Positions 41,087 to 53,490 of a stretch of DNA of 64,000 bases are shown piece by piece. The notes below the pieces were generated by a model that was given only the letters and a program-made list of their open reading frames with translations, was not told where the DNA came from and searched no databases. Source of the DNA: Eriocheir sinensis (Eukaryota; Arthropoda; Malacostraca; Decapoda; Varunidae). The position numbers and the translations under genes were made by a program. Every line of letters starts with the position of its first letter. The stretch's first letter is position 1. Location: contig NC_066544.1 of assembly GCF_024679095.1 (NCBI RefSeq), forward strand, positions 5,443,524-5,507,523, read 5' to 3'.

Positions 41087-41957
41087 GAAGTCTTACAAAT
41101 ATCATGGAAAAGTTTGACATCCCTTATTTAATTTCGCTGACCATTCGAACACATAAGTTACCTGGGAGGGGGGGGATGAAATAACACATTAGTTACCCTT
41201 TAAAGTCGAGTGGCGTTTGTATATAAGAAAGTAGTAGATTTTAAGAGTAACCAATATATTTTACACAGGCACTGAGGACGGCGCTGTGACGAGGAGAGGG
41301 CGAAGTGAAAGAGAGGAGCGAAGCAAAGAAGACAGAGAGAACACGAGAGAAGAAGACATGACAGAAAAGGAGGAACAGGAGGAACACGCCAGAGAAGAGG
41401 AAGAGCGCGAACACGTGACAGAGAAGCCGGAGAGGAAGGAAGACACACAAAGGGAAGAAAATGACGAGACGGAAAGGAGAGAAATCGAAACCAAGCCAGA
41501 GAGTGAAAATGAGACAGAGGAAGAGGAGGAAGAGGAGGAAGAGGAGAGTGGACCCAAGAAAGGTGAGTTTACTTAGATTTAGTTAGATACGCTTTTTAAT
41601 ACAAAGGAAAATAAATAAAAATAATTGGGACTAGCAGAACATTAACAAAACACCGTAAATAACGTTTAATCTATATTAGAGAAGAAACAAAAAACAACAC
41701 AAAAACAAAAACAAAACGATTAAATAGATAGTTAGTTAAATATATGACTGAATAACTTGATAAATAAAATAATAAATACATAATTAAAATAGAAAAATAA
41801 GCAAACTTCCTGCAGTCTCCCCGTGTTCTTATGTTCTTATATTAATCAATCAATCAGTAAATAAATAAATGTGAATGTATAAAAAGAAAAAAGAGCTAAT
41901 AATTTGAAGATACTACATATATGATACACTTTCCTACATAATAAAACAAATATATCC

Positions 41958-42008
<51 letters not shown>

Positions 42009-42803
42009 AGGCGAGTGCAGTGTGATGGTGACGGACAACCACGCCACCATCGGGATGTTCTTCATGAGCACCTACAACCACGGTCACTGCGCCAACAGAC
42101 ACCCCGTCGCCTCTCCCATCCGGTACTGCCTCGGCTTCTGCCCCACCCGCACCTTCGTCAGTAAGTAATTGATTGATATTTTACTGTTGCAAGTAAACAA
42201 CAAAGGAGAAGGGAGGAGCATGCCATCCCAACCCCCAGGCAGTACAGAGTGTGATTATACAACTAAGGATACATGTGGAAACAGCACCAGGAAACTAAAA
42301 AGATACAATAAACAAACCTCAGATTCGTCAATAAGTAAACACCCATTAATTCTTTTTCATTTTGTTTTGCTTCTCATCAATACTTTTTTCCATTATTCTA
42401 CTTTCTATATTTTTCCAAACCTCAGTAAGTAAACAAAACTCTTAATTTCCCTCCACTTTCTGTTTGCTTCTCATCTGTTTCTTTTTTTTTCATTATTCTA
42501 CTTTCTATTTTTTTTTCCAAACCTTAGTCAGTCAGTAAACAAAACTCTTAATTCCTTTCCACTTTGTTTGCTTTTCACTTTTTACTATATTCTCTGTGTT
42601 TCTCAGCATTCCGTTTTTTATGTTTTTTTCCTCGTACCTTCGTTAGTAAGTCAACGCCTCTAATTCTTTTTTTCTTTTTATCTGTGCTTGTTCCTCACCT
42701 ATATCATTTTTATATTTATCATTATTTTTTTTACGTATCTTCGCCAGTCAACAAACACACTAATAATTCTTTTTCTCTTGTGTTTGTTCCTCACCTAATA
42801 CCA

Positions 42804-42872
<69 letters not shown>

Positions 42873-43106
42873 GTGGCTTCCTTCCTTGTGTTATGCCGGA
42901 AAGACAAAACCAAGAAGAGACTTATATACTCGTTTTTATTTTCTTTCTCTTAACCTTCAGCTTGGGCTTCTTTTACACGCAACATAAACAACAACAACAA
43001 CAAAACAGAACAAGCAAACAAAAAAACAACACCAAAACAAACGCCAACGAGGACATTTTCAAGAATTTCGATATATTTTGTTACGAAGTCTGACAACACT
43101 CTCGGG

Positions 43107-43182
<76 letters not shown>

Positions 43183-44097
43183 CACGTGCCTGTGTGGCGG
43201 AAAGACGGACACACACGGGCGAGTGGAATGACGTCAGACTTAAATAAAAGTTTCCATAATACGGGTTAGCCAGTGTTTCTTGGAATCCTGCTCTGACCTC
43301 TTGCCTTCCTCTCTCTCTTCCTTTTTCCTTCCCTTCCCTCTACTGCTTCTGTTCCCTTCCTTCCTTTATTCCCTTCCTCTCCTCCTCCTCTCTCTCCCTA
43401 CCCTTCCCTTTCTGTTTTTTTTCTGTTCCCTCTTTCCCTTCCTTCCCTCTGCTCTTCCCTTCCATGCTTCCGTTCCCTTCCTTCCTTCCTTCCTTCTCTT
43501 CCTCTCTTCCTCTTTCTCTCTCCCTTCCACCCTAACCTTTCCCTTCTATCTTTTCTGTTTCTTTATCTATTTTCCCTTACCCCCTTTCGTCTTTCCTTTC
43601 TCTTCTTCCTAATTTTCCCTTCTCTCATCTATCATCTTCCTTTTTCTTTCCCTTCCCTCTCCTGCTTCTCTTCTCTTCCCTTCCTTCCTCCTTCCCTTTC
43701 TTCTGGTGCTCTTTTCCCTCCCTTTCCTTCCTCCCTCTCCTCTCCTGCATCTGTTCCTTTCCTTCCTCCTTCCCTTCCCTCTTCCTCCTCTTATTCCTCC
43801 CCTCTTCTCCCCCCCCCCGGCATTTGACCTTTTGTGACTCATTCCTGGTATTGAAGCCTCTCCTATGCCTTTCCCCCCCTCCCTTCCCCCTTCTCCCCAC
43901 CTTCCCTCTTCCCCTTCCCCTTTTCAATCCTTTTCCCCCTTCTCCCATCTTCCTCTCCGTAACTCTCCCCTTCCTTCCCTTCCTTCCCCACTCCTCTCTC
44001 TTCTCCTCCTCCTCCTCCTCCTCCTCTTCCCTTCCCTTATCCTGACTCGTGAACTGCAAAGTCAAGGCCTCCTCACCTTACGCGGAACACCTGTCGA

Positions 44098-44191
<94 letters not shown>

Positions 44192-45188
44192 CTTCTCGGA
44201 ACACTTCTTCTTTAAGCGTCTTCTTGTCTCACGCAGTCGTTCTTAGTCTCTTTAATCATGCGCCCCAAGTATGTAAACCCACGCTAGAGAGCATCACTAA
44301 TTGTTCACCTTTTTAAAATTAGTTTAGTCACCAGTTAATTTCAAGAGCACCTGGCTGTCCACATAAAAACAAAACATAACCCAACTCTTTTTTTTCCCCT
44401 TTTTCACCAACTCCATTCCTCCTCTTCCTTCCTTAGCTTCTTTTCCGACTCCTGACAATCTTACGAAAATCTTACGTACTACACTCCTTCTCTAGTTTTA
44501 CAGGAGCGTTCGATAGCCGTGTCTCTCGTAACGGTATCAATTACACCGTGTTCTCCCTTACCCCCTTCCGTCTTCCCTTTCTCTTCATTCTGCTTTCCTT
44601 CCCTCATCTACTTCTGTTCCCTTCTCTCTCCTGCTTTTTTTCCCCCTCCCTCCTTGCTTATATCCTCTTCCTTTTTCTTTCCCTTCCCTCTCCTGCTTCT
44701 CTTCTCTTCCCTTCTTTCTCGTGCTCTTTTCCCTCCCTTTCCTTCTTCCCTTTCCTTCCGCCTTCCCTTCCTTCTCGTGGTCTTTTCCCTCCCTTTCCTT
44801 TTTCCCTTTCCTCTCCTGTTTCTGTTCCCTTCCCTCTCTTTGTGTTATTGGCGCATGCTTAATATCGATAAAAAACACACCGGCTTATATATTGGCGCGT
44901 GTCTAGAATAGCGATAGTCGTAGTCGTAGTTCGTTAGTCTGGTAGCGATATCAAGTACAGCGACGCAACACTCTGTCCTTCTTACGTACATCTTGGGGTG
45001 TTTGGGTTACAAGCACACCCTATCCGTGCGTGGGTTCTGAGACTGATTTTGACTTATTGCTTTGTGTGCCTGGGGTTCACCTGCTTCATTAATTAGGTTT
45101 GCATTGGTGTTGGTGTTGTTCTTAAGGTGTGTAGGGGGTGTGGTATGGTGGGGGGCGGAGGGGAAGTGGTGGCGTTATGAAGCCTTCG

Positions 45189-45240
<52 letters not shown>

Positions 45241-45345
45241 AGTAGTAAGGGATGGCTTTCTCCTCCTACTGCTCTTCATCTTTCTCTTCTTTTTCTCTAT
45301 TTTTTTCTTCTTTTTTTTCTTTTTCTTTTCTTTTTCATTCTTCTT

Positions 45346-45376
<31 letters not shown>

Positions 45377-46522
45377 ATTCTTCTCCCTCTTCTTCTTTTC
45401 CTCCTCCTCTTCCTCTTCCTCCTTCTGGTTCGGTTTATGTGTGATGTGTGAGGGACGGCGTGGACAGGCGCACTCTTATAATAAAAAGGAAAAAAAAAGC
45501 TAGCCATAAGTCCTACAGCTCCGTCGCGTGTGTCTAATTGATTACTCTACTAGGATGTACTCGAGTCAGTGCGTCGTTAGGGGGAAAGAAAGTAGATTTT
45601 ATGAAACTGCGACCCCAATCGTTTATCATTATTCGTTTCGTCTTAATAAAGCGTTGGTTCTACGATGTCGTAAACTTTACCTTACTCACCTCACGTTAGG
45701 CTAGTACTTAAACTTTTGTACTAATGAAACTGATATACTCTTTCCTCATACTCTCTGGAGCCTAATTTCTTGACCCTGTTTGACCTTTCAGCGCAGGAAG
45801 AGATCATGTAGGGTCATGTTAGGCTAATCCTTTCATTTTTTTCCATGTACACTACTAATGAAATTGATATACTCTTTCCTCTTACTCTTTGGTGTCTGAT
45901 TTCTTGACCCTGTTTGACATCTCAGCATAGAATGATAACACGTAGGGTCACGTTAGAATAATCTTTCCCCCTTTTTTTCCATGAACTAATGAAACTGATA
46001 TACCTAATCTTTCCTCTTACTTTCTGGAATCTGGTTTCTTGACCCTGTTTGACATTTCAGCACGGGAAGATATCATGTCGGGTCACGTTAAGTTAATCTT
46101 CCCCTTATTTTTACAAGAACTAATGAAAGATATACCTAACCTTTCCTCATACTCTCTGGAGCCTAGTTTATTGACCTTGTTTGACCTTCCAGCGGGGAGA
46201 GCATGTACGATCACGTTAGCCTAATCTTTCTCTCTTCCTCTTACCTGCTCCTCCTTCTCCTCCTCTCCCTCCTTCTGCTCCGGACTGAAATCGATATAAC
46301 CTTTCCACTTATTCTCTGGAGCCTAATTTCTTGACCTTGTTTAATCTTTCAGCGCGGAAAAACAACATGTGGGGTCAAGGCTACGACTGCAAGAGCTGCC
46401 AACCCTCCCGACTGGAAAGCCTCCGCATCCCTCTGGTGTGCGACGACGGCTTCCAGTTCGAGAAGACCTTCAGGAATGTGGTGGAGTGCGCGTGCCGGAA
46501 CTGCCGCTCGTTGAAGGTCTGA
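38986..46522 (+). CDS. Secreted cystine-knot (CTCK) protein, five exons, 287 aa
   Basis: Exons: 38986-39114, 40773-40893, 41269-41562, 42011-42160, 46353-46522. All borders are GT-AG and phases match (0, 1, 1, 1). The protein starts with a signal peptide (MASRACMAAVVLACVAAQAGA). Next come a heptad-like segment (VSSLEEKVDAILALL), a Pro-rich bridge, a ~98-residue Glu/Arg-rich linker from exon 3, and a C-terminal cystine knot over exons 4-5. The knot has ten cysteines, including CLGFC (the CxGxC ring), YDCKSC, LVCDDG and VECACRNC. CTCK domains occur in Norrin, mucins/VWF, DAN proteins and bursicon. Spacing here looks nearest the Norrin/VWF type, so a secreted, probably dimeric ligand or matrix protein is likely. 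I do not recognise the exact family. An alternative ATG lies at 38971. Confidence 0.8.
39945..40201 (+). mobile_element. tRNA-derived SINE in CTCK intron 1
   Basis: A-box-like TGGTACCGTGGTAGAG near 39964 and B box GGGTTCAAGACCT near 40014, a body of about 150 bp, then an A tail (40189-40202). Confidence 0.7.
40320..40772 (+). repeat. Tandem copies of the CTCK exon 2 acceptor region
   Basis: Three units end in pyrimidine-rich acceptors followed by exon-2-like bases: cttccttcaacag|tcggccagcaagcgaacgc (40402), ttttccccacag|tcaacacagcaaataaacgc (40564) and the real tgccccacaacag|tctgcccagcaagttaacgc (40772). Each is preceded by a related ctttcaccatac/gttatctaagcattgtc-type segment. Confidence 0.72.
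40773..40893 (+). CDS. CTCK gene exon 2 (heptad segment)
   Basis: Acceptor tgccccacaacag ending at 40772, donor gtaaaa from 40894, phase 0 in and 1 out. Encodes SAQQVNASVSSLEEKVDAIL and a Pro-rich end. Contains an N-glycosylation sequon (NAS). Two decayed copies of its acceptor and first bases lie just upstream. Confidence 0.75.
41028..41083. repeat. CT microsatellite in CTCK intron 2
   Basis: Uninterrupted CT units. Confidence 0.95.
41269..41562 (+). CDS. CTCK gene exon 3 (Glu/Arg-rich charged linker)
   Basis: Acceptor tattttacacag, donor gtgagt, 294 bases, phase 1 on both sides. Encodes about 98 residues, almost all E, R, K, T and D, ending in a long glutamate run and SGPKK. A GAG-repeat origin at the DNA level is likely. 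Because it is phase 1-1, it could be skipped without shifting the frame. Confidence 0.72.
41960..42005. repeat. GT microsatellite abutting CTCK exon 4
   Basis: About 23 GT units end five bases before the exon 4 acceptor, so the usual pyrimidine tract is missing and is replaced by GT repeat. Confidence 0.95.
42011..42160 (+). CDS. CTCK gene exon 4 (first half of cystine knot)
   Basis: Begins directly after a 46-bp GT microsatellite and gtcccag, ends TTCGTCA|gtaagt. Phase 1 on both sides. Encodes GECSVMVTDNHATIG through RYCLGFCPTRTFVS, with four knot cysteines including the CxGxC ring. Confidence 0.8.
42300..42770 (+). repeat. Tandem donor-like units in CTCK intron 4
   Basis: The end of exon 4 and its donor (ACCTTCGTCAGTAAGTAA) is echoed at about 42325 (gattcgtcaataagtaaaca), 42420 (acctcagtaagtaaacaa), 42522 (ccttagtcagtcagtaaaca), 42636 (accttcgttagtaagtcaac) and 42736 (tatcttcgccagtcaacaaa). 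Each is followed by taattcttttt-like sequence. A similar unit is in intron 2 at about 40941. Confidence 0.65.
42806..42869. repeat. CT microsatellite
   Basis: CT array in CTCK intron 4. Confidence 0.95.
43112..43181. repeat. GT microsatellite
   Basis: About 35 GT units in CTCK intron 4. Confidence 0.95.
43290..44190. repeat. Long polypyrimidine tract (CTTCC-rich, then CT)
   Basis: Roughly 750 bp almost free of purines on the plus strand, then a pure CT array at 44104-44185. A related block recurs at 44540-44840. The long frames here are repeat artefacts. Confidence 0.9.
45187..45420. repeat. GTT and TTC trinucleotide arrays
   Basis: GTT units at 45187-45240, TTC/TTTC units to about 45420. 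Confidence 0.9.
45690..46352 (+). repeat. Tandem array of decayed CTCK exon 5 acceptors
   Basis: Four units of about 132-135 bp and then the true one. Each has ctttcctcwtactctctgga, tttcttgaccctgtttga and an acceptor, followed by exon-5-like bases: AG at 45791, 45925, 46060, 46192 and the real 46352. Exon-like starts are cgcaggaagagatcatgtag, catagaatgataacacgtag, cacgggaagatatcatgtcg and cggggagagcatgtacgatc, against cgcggaaaaacaacatgtgg in exon 5. Confidence 0.8.
46353..46522 (+). CDS. CTCK gene exon 5 (second half of cystine knot, stop)
   Basis: Acceptor ttaatctttcag ending at 46352. Encodes RKNNMWGQGYDCKSCQPSR, then PLVCDDGFQF and VVECACRNCRSLKV, stop TGA at 46520-46522. Supplies the last six cysteines. 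Four degenerate copies of its acceptor and first 25 bases stand in tandem upstream. Confidence 0.8.
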
Positions 46523-46584
46523 GGAGGACGGACGGAGTGGAGGACGCAACGCAGGGGAAAACACCGCAACACGACGCTTGAATA

Positions 46585-46785
46585 GCCCTAACTCAAAGCT
46601 GTATAGACCTAAACCAACGCTGTATAGACTTAAAACAACACTGTAGCCTATAGACCTAACCCAACGCTGTATAGACCTAAACCAACGCTGTATAGACTTA
46701 AAACAACACTGTAGCCTATAGACCTATATAACCCAACGCTGTATAGACCTAATCCAGTGTTGAATAGATCTTAACTATCGCTGCA
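46585..46785. repeat. Minisatellite in the CTCK 3' UTR
   Basis: Repeated caacgctgtatagacctaa / cttaaaacaacactgtagcc units, about seven in all. No AATAAA signal was found close behind the stop codon. Confidence 0.75.
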
Positions 46786-47008
46786 AGTCACAACAGGAAG
46801 CAGATGGTTTAGTAGATTAGTGAGGTTTATAAAATACTGTGTTACGCGTTTCTTTTTTTTGTGTGTGTATGTTTGTTTGTTGTTTTTGTTTATTTATTTT
46901 TTGTTCTGTGGGTTAACTCTTGCACTCAAATGTTCCACCAATGGCTCTGGGGCACCGGTAACGCATTGGGGTACCACTGTAATATAATACAAAGGTAGAA
47001 TTGTACAC

Positions 47009-47640
<632 letters not shown>

Positions 47641-47669
47641 ATACCACTACTTATGCTGCTGCTGCACCT

Positions 47670-47787
47670 ACCATCACTACTACTACTACTACTACCACTA
47701 CTGCTGCTACTACTACTACTACAACTACTACTATTACTACTACCAACAATTCTACTACTTCTACTACTATTACTAGCACTACTATTA

Positions 47788-47834
<47 letters not shown>

Positions 47835-47872
47835 GCCACTACTACTACTTTTTTTTTTTTTTTTTTTTTTTT
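47670..47872. repeat. TAC trinucleotide array and T run at the LINE 3' junction
   Basis: TAC/CTA units to 47850, then about 23 T. The T run is the complement of the LINE's A tail. Confidence 0.9.
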
Positions 47873-50800
47873 ACAGCAAAGGAGACAGCTCAAGGGCACA
47901 AAAAATTAAACATTAATAAAAAAAAAAGCCCGCTACTCGCTGCTCCTAAAAAGAATCCAAAGAGGTGGCCGAAAGATAAGTCAGTTTCGGGAGGAGAGGT
48001 GTCCTGATACCCTCCTCTTGAAAGAGTTCAAGTCGTAGGCAGGAGGAAATACAGATGAAGGAAGATTGTTCCAGAGTTTACCAGCGTGAGGGATGAAAGA
48101 GTGAAGATGCTGGTTAACTCTTGCATAAGGGGTTTGGACAGTATAGGGATGAGCATGAGTAGAAAGTCGAGTGCAGCGGGCGGGAGGGGGGAGGCATGCA
48201 GTTAGCAAGTTCAGAAGAGCAGTCAGCGTGGAAATATCGATAGAAGATAGAAAGAGAGGCAACATTGCGGCGGAATTTAAGAGGTAGAAGACTATCAGTA
48301 TGAGGAGGAGAGCTGATGAGACGAAGAGCCTTTGCCCACTCTGTCCAGAAGAGCTGTGTGAGTGGAGCCCACACATGAGATGCATACTCCATACGAGGGC
48401 GGACAAGGCCCCTGTATATGGACAGCAACTGTGCAGGGGAGAAGAACTGGCGGAGACGGTACAGAACGCCCAGCCTCGAGGAAGCTGATTTAGTAAGAGA
48501 TGAGATATGAAGTTTCCAGTTGAGATTTTGAGTTAAGGATAGACCGAGGATGTTTAGTGTTGAGGAAGGTGATAGCTGGGTGTTGTCAAAGAATAGGGAT
48601 AGTTGTTTGGAAGATTTTGTCGAGTGGATAGGTGGAGAAACTGTGTTTTTGAGGCGTTGAAGGACACCAGGTTCTTCTTGCCCCAATCGGAAATAATAGT
48701 AAGGTCTGAGGCTAAGCGTTCTGCAGCCTCCAGCCTTGAGTCGTTAAGTTCCTGAAGGGTGGGTCTTCTATTAAAAGAAGTTGAATAATGCAGAGTGGAA
48801 TCATCGGCGTAGGAATGGATAGGACAGTTCGTTTTGGAAAGAAGATCATCAATGAACAACAGAAAAGAGTGAGATAGGACAGAACCCTGTGGGACACCAC
48901 TGTCAATAGATTTAGGGAAGAACAGTGACCGTCTACCACGGCAGAAATAGAACGGTCAGAAAGGAAACTGGAGATAAAGGTACAGAGAGAAGGATAGAAA
49001 CCGTAGGAGGGTAGTTTAGAAAGCAAGATTTGTGCCAGACCCTATCAAAAGCTTTTGATATGTCCAGCGCAATAGCAAAAGTTTCACCGAAACGGCTAAG
49101 AGAGGATGACCAAGAGTCAGTTAAGAAGGCTAGGAGATCACCAGTAGAACGCCCTTGCGGAACCCATACTGGCGATCAGATAGAAGGTCAGAAGTGGAAA
49201 GGTGCTTTTGAATCTTACGGTTAAGGATTGATTCAAAAGCTTTAGATAGACAAGAAAGTAAAGCAATAGGACGGTAGTTTGAGGATTGGAGCGGTCACCC
49301 TTCTTAGGTACAGGCTGTGTGAAGGCATACTTCCAGCAAGAAGGAAAGGTAGATGTTGACAGGCAGAGGCGAAAGAGTTTGACCAGGCAGGGTGACAGCA
49401 CGGAGGCACAGTTTTAAGGACAATAGGAGGCACTCCATCAGGTCCATAAGCCTTCTGAGGATTGAGGCCAGAGAGGGCATAGAAAACATCATTTTGAAGA
49501 ATCTTTATAACAGGCATAAAGGAGTCAGAGGGGGATGAGTAGGAGGAATATGCCCAGAATCGTCCAGAGTGGAGTTTTAGAAAAGTTTGAGAGAAGAGTT
49601 CAGCCTTAGAGATAGATGAGACGGCAGTGTTGCCGTCAGGACTGAGGAGTGGAGGGAAAGATGAAGAAGTGAAGTTGGAGGAGATGTTTTGGCTAGATGC
49701 CAGAAGTCACAAGAAGAGTTAGAGAAAGCAAGGTTTTGACATTTTCTATTAATGAAAGAATTTTTGGTTAGTCGGAGAATAGATTTGGCACGATTTCGGG
49801 CAGAAATGTAAAGTTCATAATTAGCATTAGTTTGAAGGCTCTGGTATCTTTTGTGAGCTACCTCTATCATTGACAGCACGAGAACAAGCGTGATTAAACC
49901 AAGGCTTTTTAGCGTGAGGAGTAGAGAAAGAACGAGGAATGTATGCCCATTCCAGAGACAATCACCTCTGTGATGCGCTGAGCACACACAGAGGGGTCTC
50001 TATCCTGGAAGCAATAATCATTCCACGGGAATCGGAAAAGTACATCCTCAGGTCGTCCCACCGAGCTGAAGCAAAATGCCAGAAGCATCGCCTCTTCGGT
50101 GGGTCCAGAGGATGTACAGGAGCGATAGGACAGGATGCAGAAATAAGATTGTGATCGGAGGAGCCCAACGGAGAGAACAGTTTGACAGAATAAGCAGAAG
50201 GGTTTGAGGTAAGGAAGAGGTCTAGAATGTTGGGCCGATCTCCAAGACGGTCAGGAATACGTGTAGGGTGCTGGACCAACTGCTCTAGGTCGTTGAGGAT
50301 AGCAAAGTTGTAGGCTTGTTCACCAGGATGGTCAGTGAAAGAGGATGAAAGCCAAAGCTGGTGGGGACCAGTGAAATCTCCGAGGAGGGCGATTTCAGCG
50401 AACGGAGAGTCAAGATGTGCTCCACTTTAGAATTCAAATAGTCAAAGAATTTTACATAGTTGGTAGAGTTAGGTGAGAGATAAACAGCACAGATGTATTT
50501 AGTAATAGAATGACAGTGAAGTCTTAACCAGATGGTGGAAAATTCAGAAGAGTCAAGGTCGTGGGCACGAGAGCAAGTGATGTCGTTGCGCACGTAGGCG
50601 CAACATCCAGCTTTGGATTGAAATTTAGGATAGAGATAGTAGGAGGGAACAGAGTAGAGATTGCTGTCAGTAGCCTCAGAAACCTGTGTTTCGGTAAGGA
50701 AGAGAAGGTGAGGTTTAGAGGAGGAGAGATGATGTTCCACAGAATGAAAATTAGAGCGAAGACCGCGAATGTTGCAGAAATTGAGAAGAAAGAGGTTCGA

Positions 50801-51150
50801 GGAGTTATCAAGACACCTCTCGGGTCGGCAGCCAGAAGGGGAGTCCTCCCTGGGGGAATTTGTGGTCCCCCCCCCAGGCGGGGACTCCGAGGCATTGCTT
50901 AATTGAGCCATTTTGAATTTTGAATTTTGGAAAAAGGTGTATATGTTATGTGAATGTAGTGTGGTGTGGATAAAGAGAGGATCTGTCTTTAGAGAGCATG
51001 CTGAACTACTCTCCGGTGTTGGTGAGACAATAGGGAAACGGTTAGTGAGGACATGGGAAGGGTCTTTGGAGGGCTTCAGCTCCCTTCTCACCTCCCATAT
51101 ATACCTCACCGGGAGTGGCTTGCGCCCGTTCGGTAGGTGTCTTCCTACCT
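47873..51150 (-). mobile_element. LINE family B, nearly full-length non-LTR retrotransposon, frameshifted
   Basis: Minus strand, 5' to 3'. About 50.9-50.0 kb is an AP-type endonuclease (CNIRGLRSNF, LLFLTETQV, then after a frameshift [12 protein letters not shown]). 49.5-48.8 kb is the reverse transcriptase, with GLNPQKAYGPDGVPP and YADD at 48811-48800. 48.69-48.0 kb is the C-terminus (RMEYASHVWAP; AGKLWNNLPSSVFP). At least four frame changes make it non-functional. The 3' end is an A run beside a TAC array. The Jockey/CR1-like clade is inferred from motif style. At least five tails of this family lie elsewhere in the window. Confidence 0.85.
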
Positions 51151-51163
51151 ACTCCAGCTACTC

Positions 51164-51745
<582 letters not shown>

Positions 51746-51919
51746 AACATAATCATCAACATTATTATTATTATTCACGTAAAACATTATGGTAGCAAAC
51801 AGTAATATTGGTTACATCGCATCTCTCCACAATGCTGAAAAATAATCAAATAATTGCATAAACCCACAAACTCCAAGTATTGCATTTTATATTTTTTGTG
51901 CATATTAGCTGCGCGCGCG

Positions 51920-51921
51920 CG

Positions 51922-51999
<78 letters not shown>
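51920..51999. repeat. GC/GT then AC microsatellite
   Basis: GTGT array turns at 51958 into ACAC, forming a perfect dinucleotide palindrome. Confidence 0.95.
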
Positions 52000-52000
<1 letters not shown>

Positions 52001-52139
52001 CAGCATCGCATAATACTCTCTCGTTCCTACTCCGACATTTCTCCACTTCCATTTCACGTTACACACAAAAACAACAACAACAGCAACAACAACAATAACT
52101 GATGCAACACTTAGTTAACACCTAGAACACTCAATGCTA

Positions 52140-52285
52140 ATGATAAAGAACAATAGTGATAACAGTAACAGCAAAACGTTCGCTTCTGTATCGAGTATCA
52201 CAAAATGTCCCAACGAAAATGAGACAAAACACTTTCCCTCACTCTCATGACCCACAATTCGTCTATCTGTCTCATTATTTCGCCT
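52140..52285. repeat. Inverted repeat, left arm
   Basis: Contains aaaacgttcgcttctgtatc and catgacccacaattcgtcta. The complement is at 53483-53620 with a few differences. Confidence 0.8.
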
Positions 52286-52759
52286 TTCATTTCTTTCTTT
52301 CCTCATTCGCAACTTTCATCTTCTCAACCCCCTCCGTTTCCTCTTTTCCTCCTTCCTCACCCACATCCTTCCCTCCCCCATTCTCTTCTTCGTAATCCCA
52401 TCTTTTTCATTCTGTTTACCTCATTGTCTTGCATTTCATACCTTTCTCTAACCCTACTCTTCGTCTTCTCACCCCTCTTTGGCCCCTCATTCCCCTACTG
52501 TCACAACATTCACCCTCCCTTGCTCCTCCCTGCCTCGCCTCTTCCTCCCTGTCCTCACTCACTGGGATGGTCAAGGCCACACACAACAGATTCTGATCCC
52601 ATATCTTTCCTACAATCATACGTATACTTGCACCTCTTTTTTTTTTTTTTGCCTATTATTCCTTCCTCTTTAATTCTGCATTCTTGTAAGTGTTCCTGGT
52701 TCTTTCTACGTGTTTACCTTCCTCCTTTTTACATACCTGCCTCTTGGTCTCTTCACACT

Positions 52760-53490
52760 CCCACCTGTATGGTCTAGCTACCTGTCTGTCTGTCTGTCTG
52801 TTTGTAGGGCCGATCACCTTTCCCTCTACTTGCTTATGCCTTTTATTACCTTTCTATCATTGACAGTGTTTACCCATCTGTCTGTTTGCTTGCCTGTCTG
52901 TCCAACCACAATCTTTTTCACTTACCTGTCTATTAATCATAACTTTCTGTCTGTCTGTCTGTCCACATTTTTTCAGCATACCTTGACTCGGAACTTATAA
53001 CCGACCTGTCTGTGTCTGTGCTTACCTTCCTTTATGTCTGTCTGTCTGTTTCTGCGTGCGTGTCTGTCCTGTTTGCTTCCTACCAGTTTGAAAGCTCTTT
53101 TTCTAGTTTTATTCACTTAATGGTTTGTTTATCTGTCTACGTCTGTTTTTGCCTTCCTGTCTGTTTGTCTGAGTTTCACGCTTGTCTGTCTACCTGAATT
53201 TCTGTTTGTACGAGTGTAAATACTTGACTATCTTTAAATCTGCTTGTCTACATTTGTCCTTACCTGTTTGTCTACGAGTGTGAATACCTGTTTATATATT
53301 TGTTTGTCTGCACTTGTCCATATCCGCTTGTCTACGAGTGCGAATACCTGTCAGTCCGCATGCCTGCTAATCTACACCTGTCTGCCTGTGCACCTGTCTG
53401 TCTACGCTTTTCCCTTTCTGTTTATCCACGAGTGTGAGTACCTGTCTGTCCTTACATCTGTCTGTTTACACCTGTCTACGAATGTGAAAT
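52760..53490. repeat. TCTG-rich degenerate tetranucleotide region
   Basis: ctgtctgtctg runs and variants occupy the space between the two inverted arms. Confidence 0.85.
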
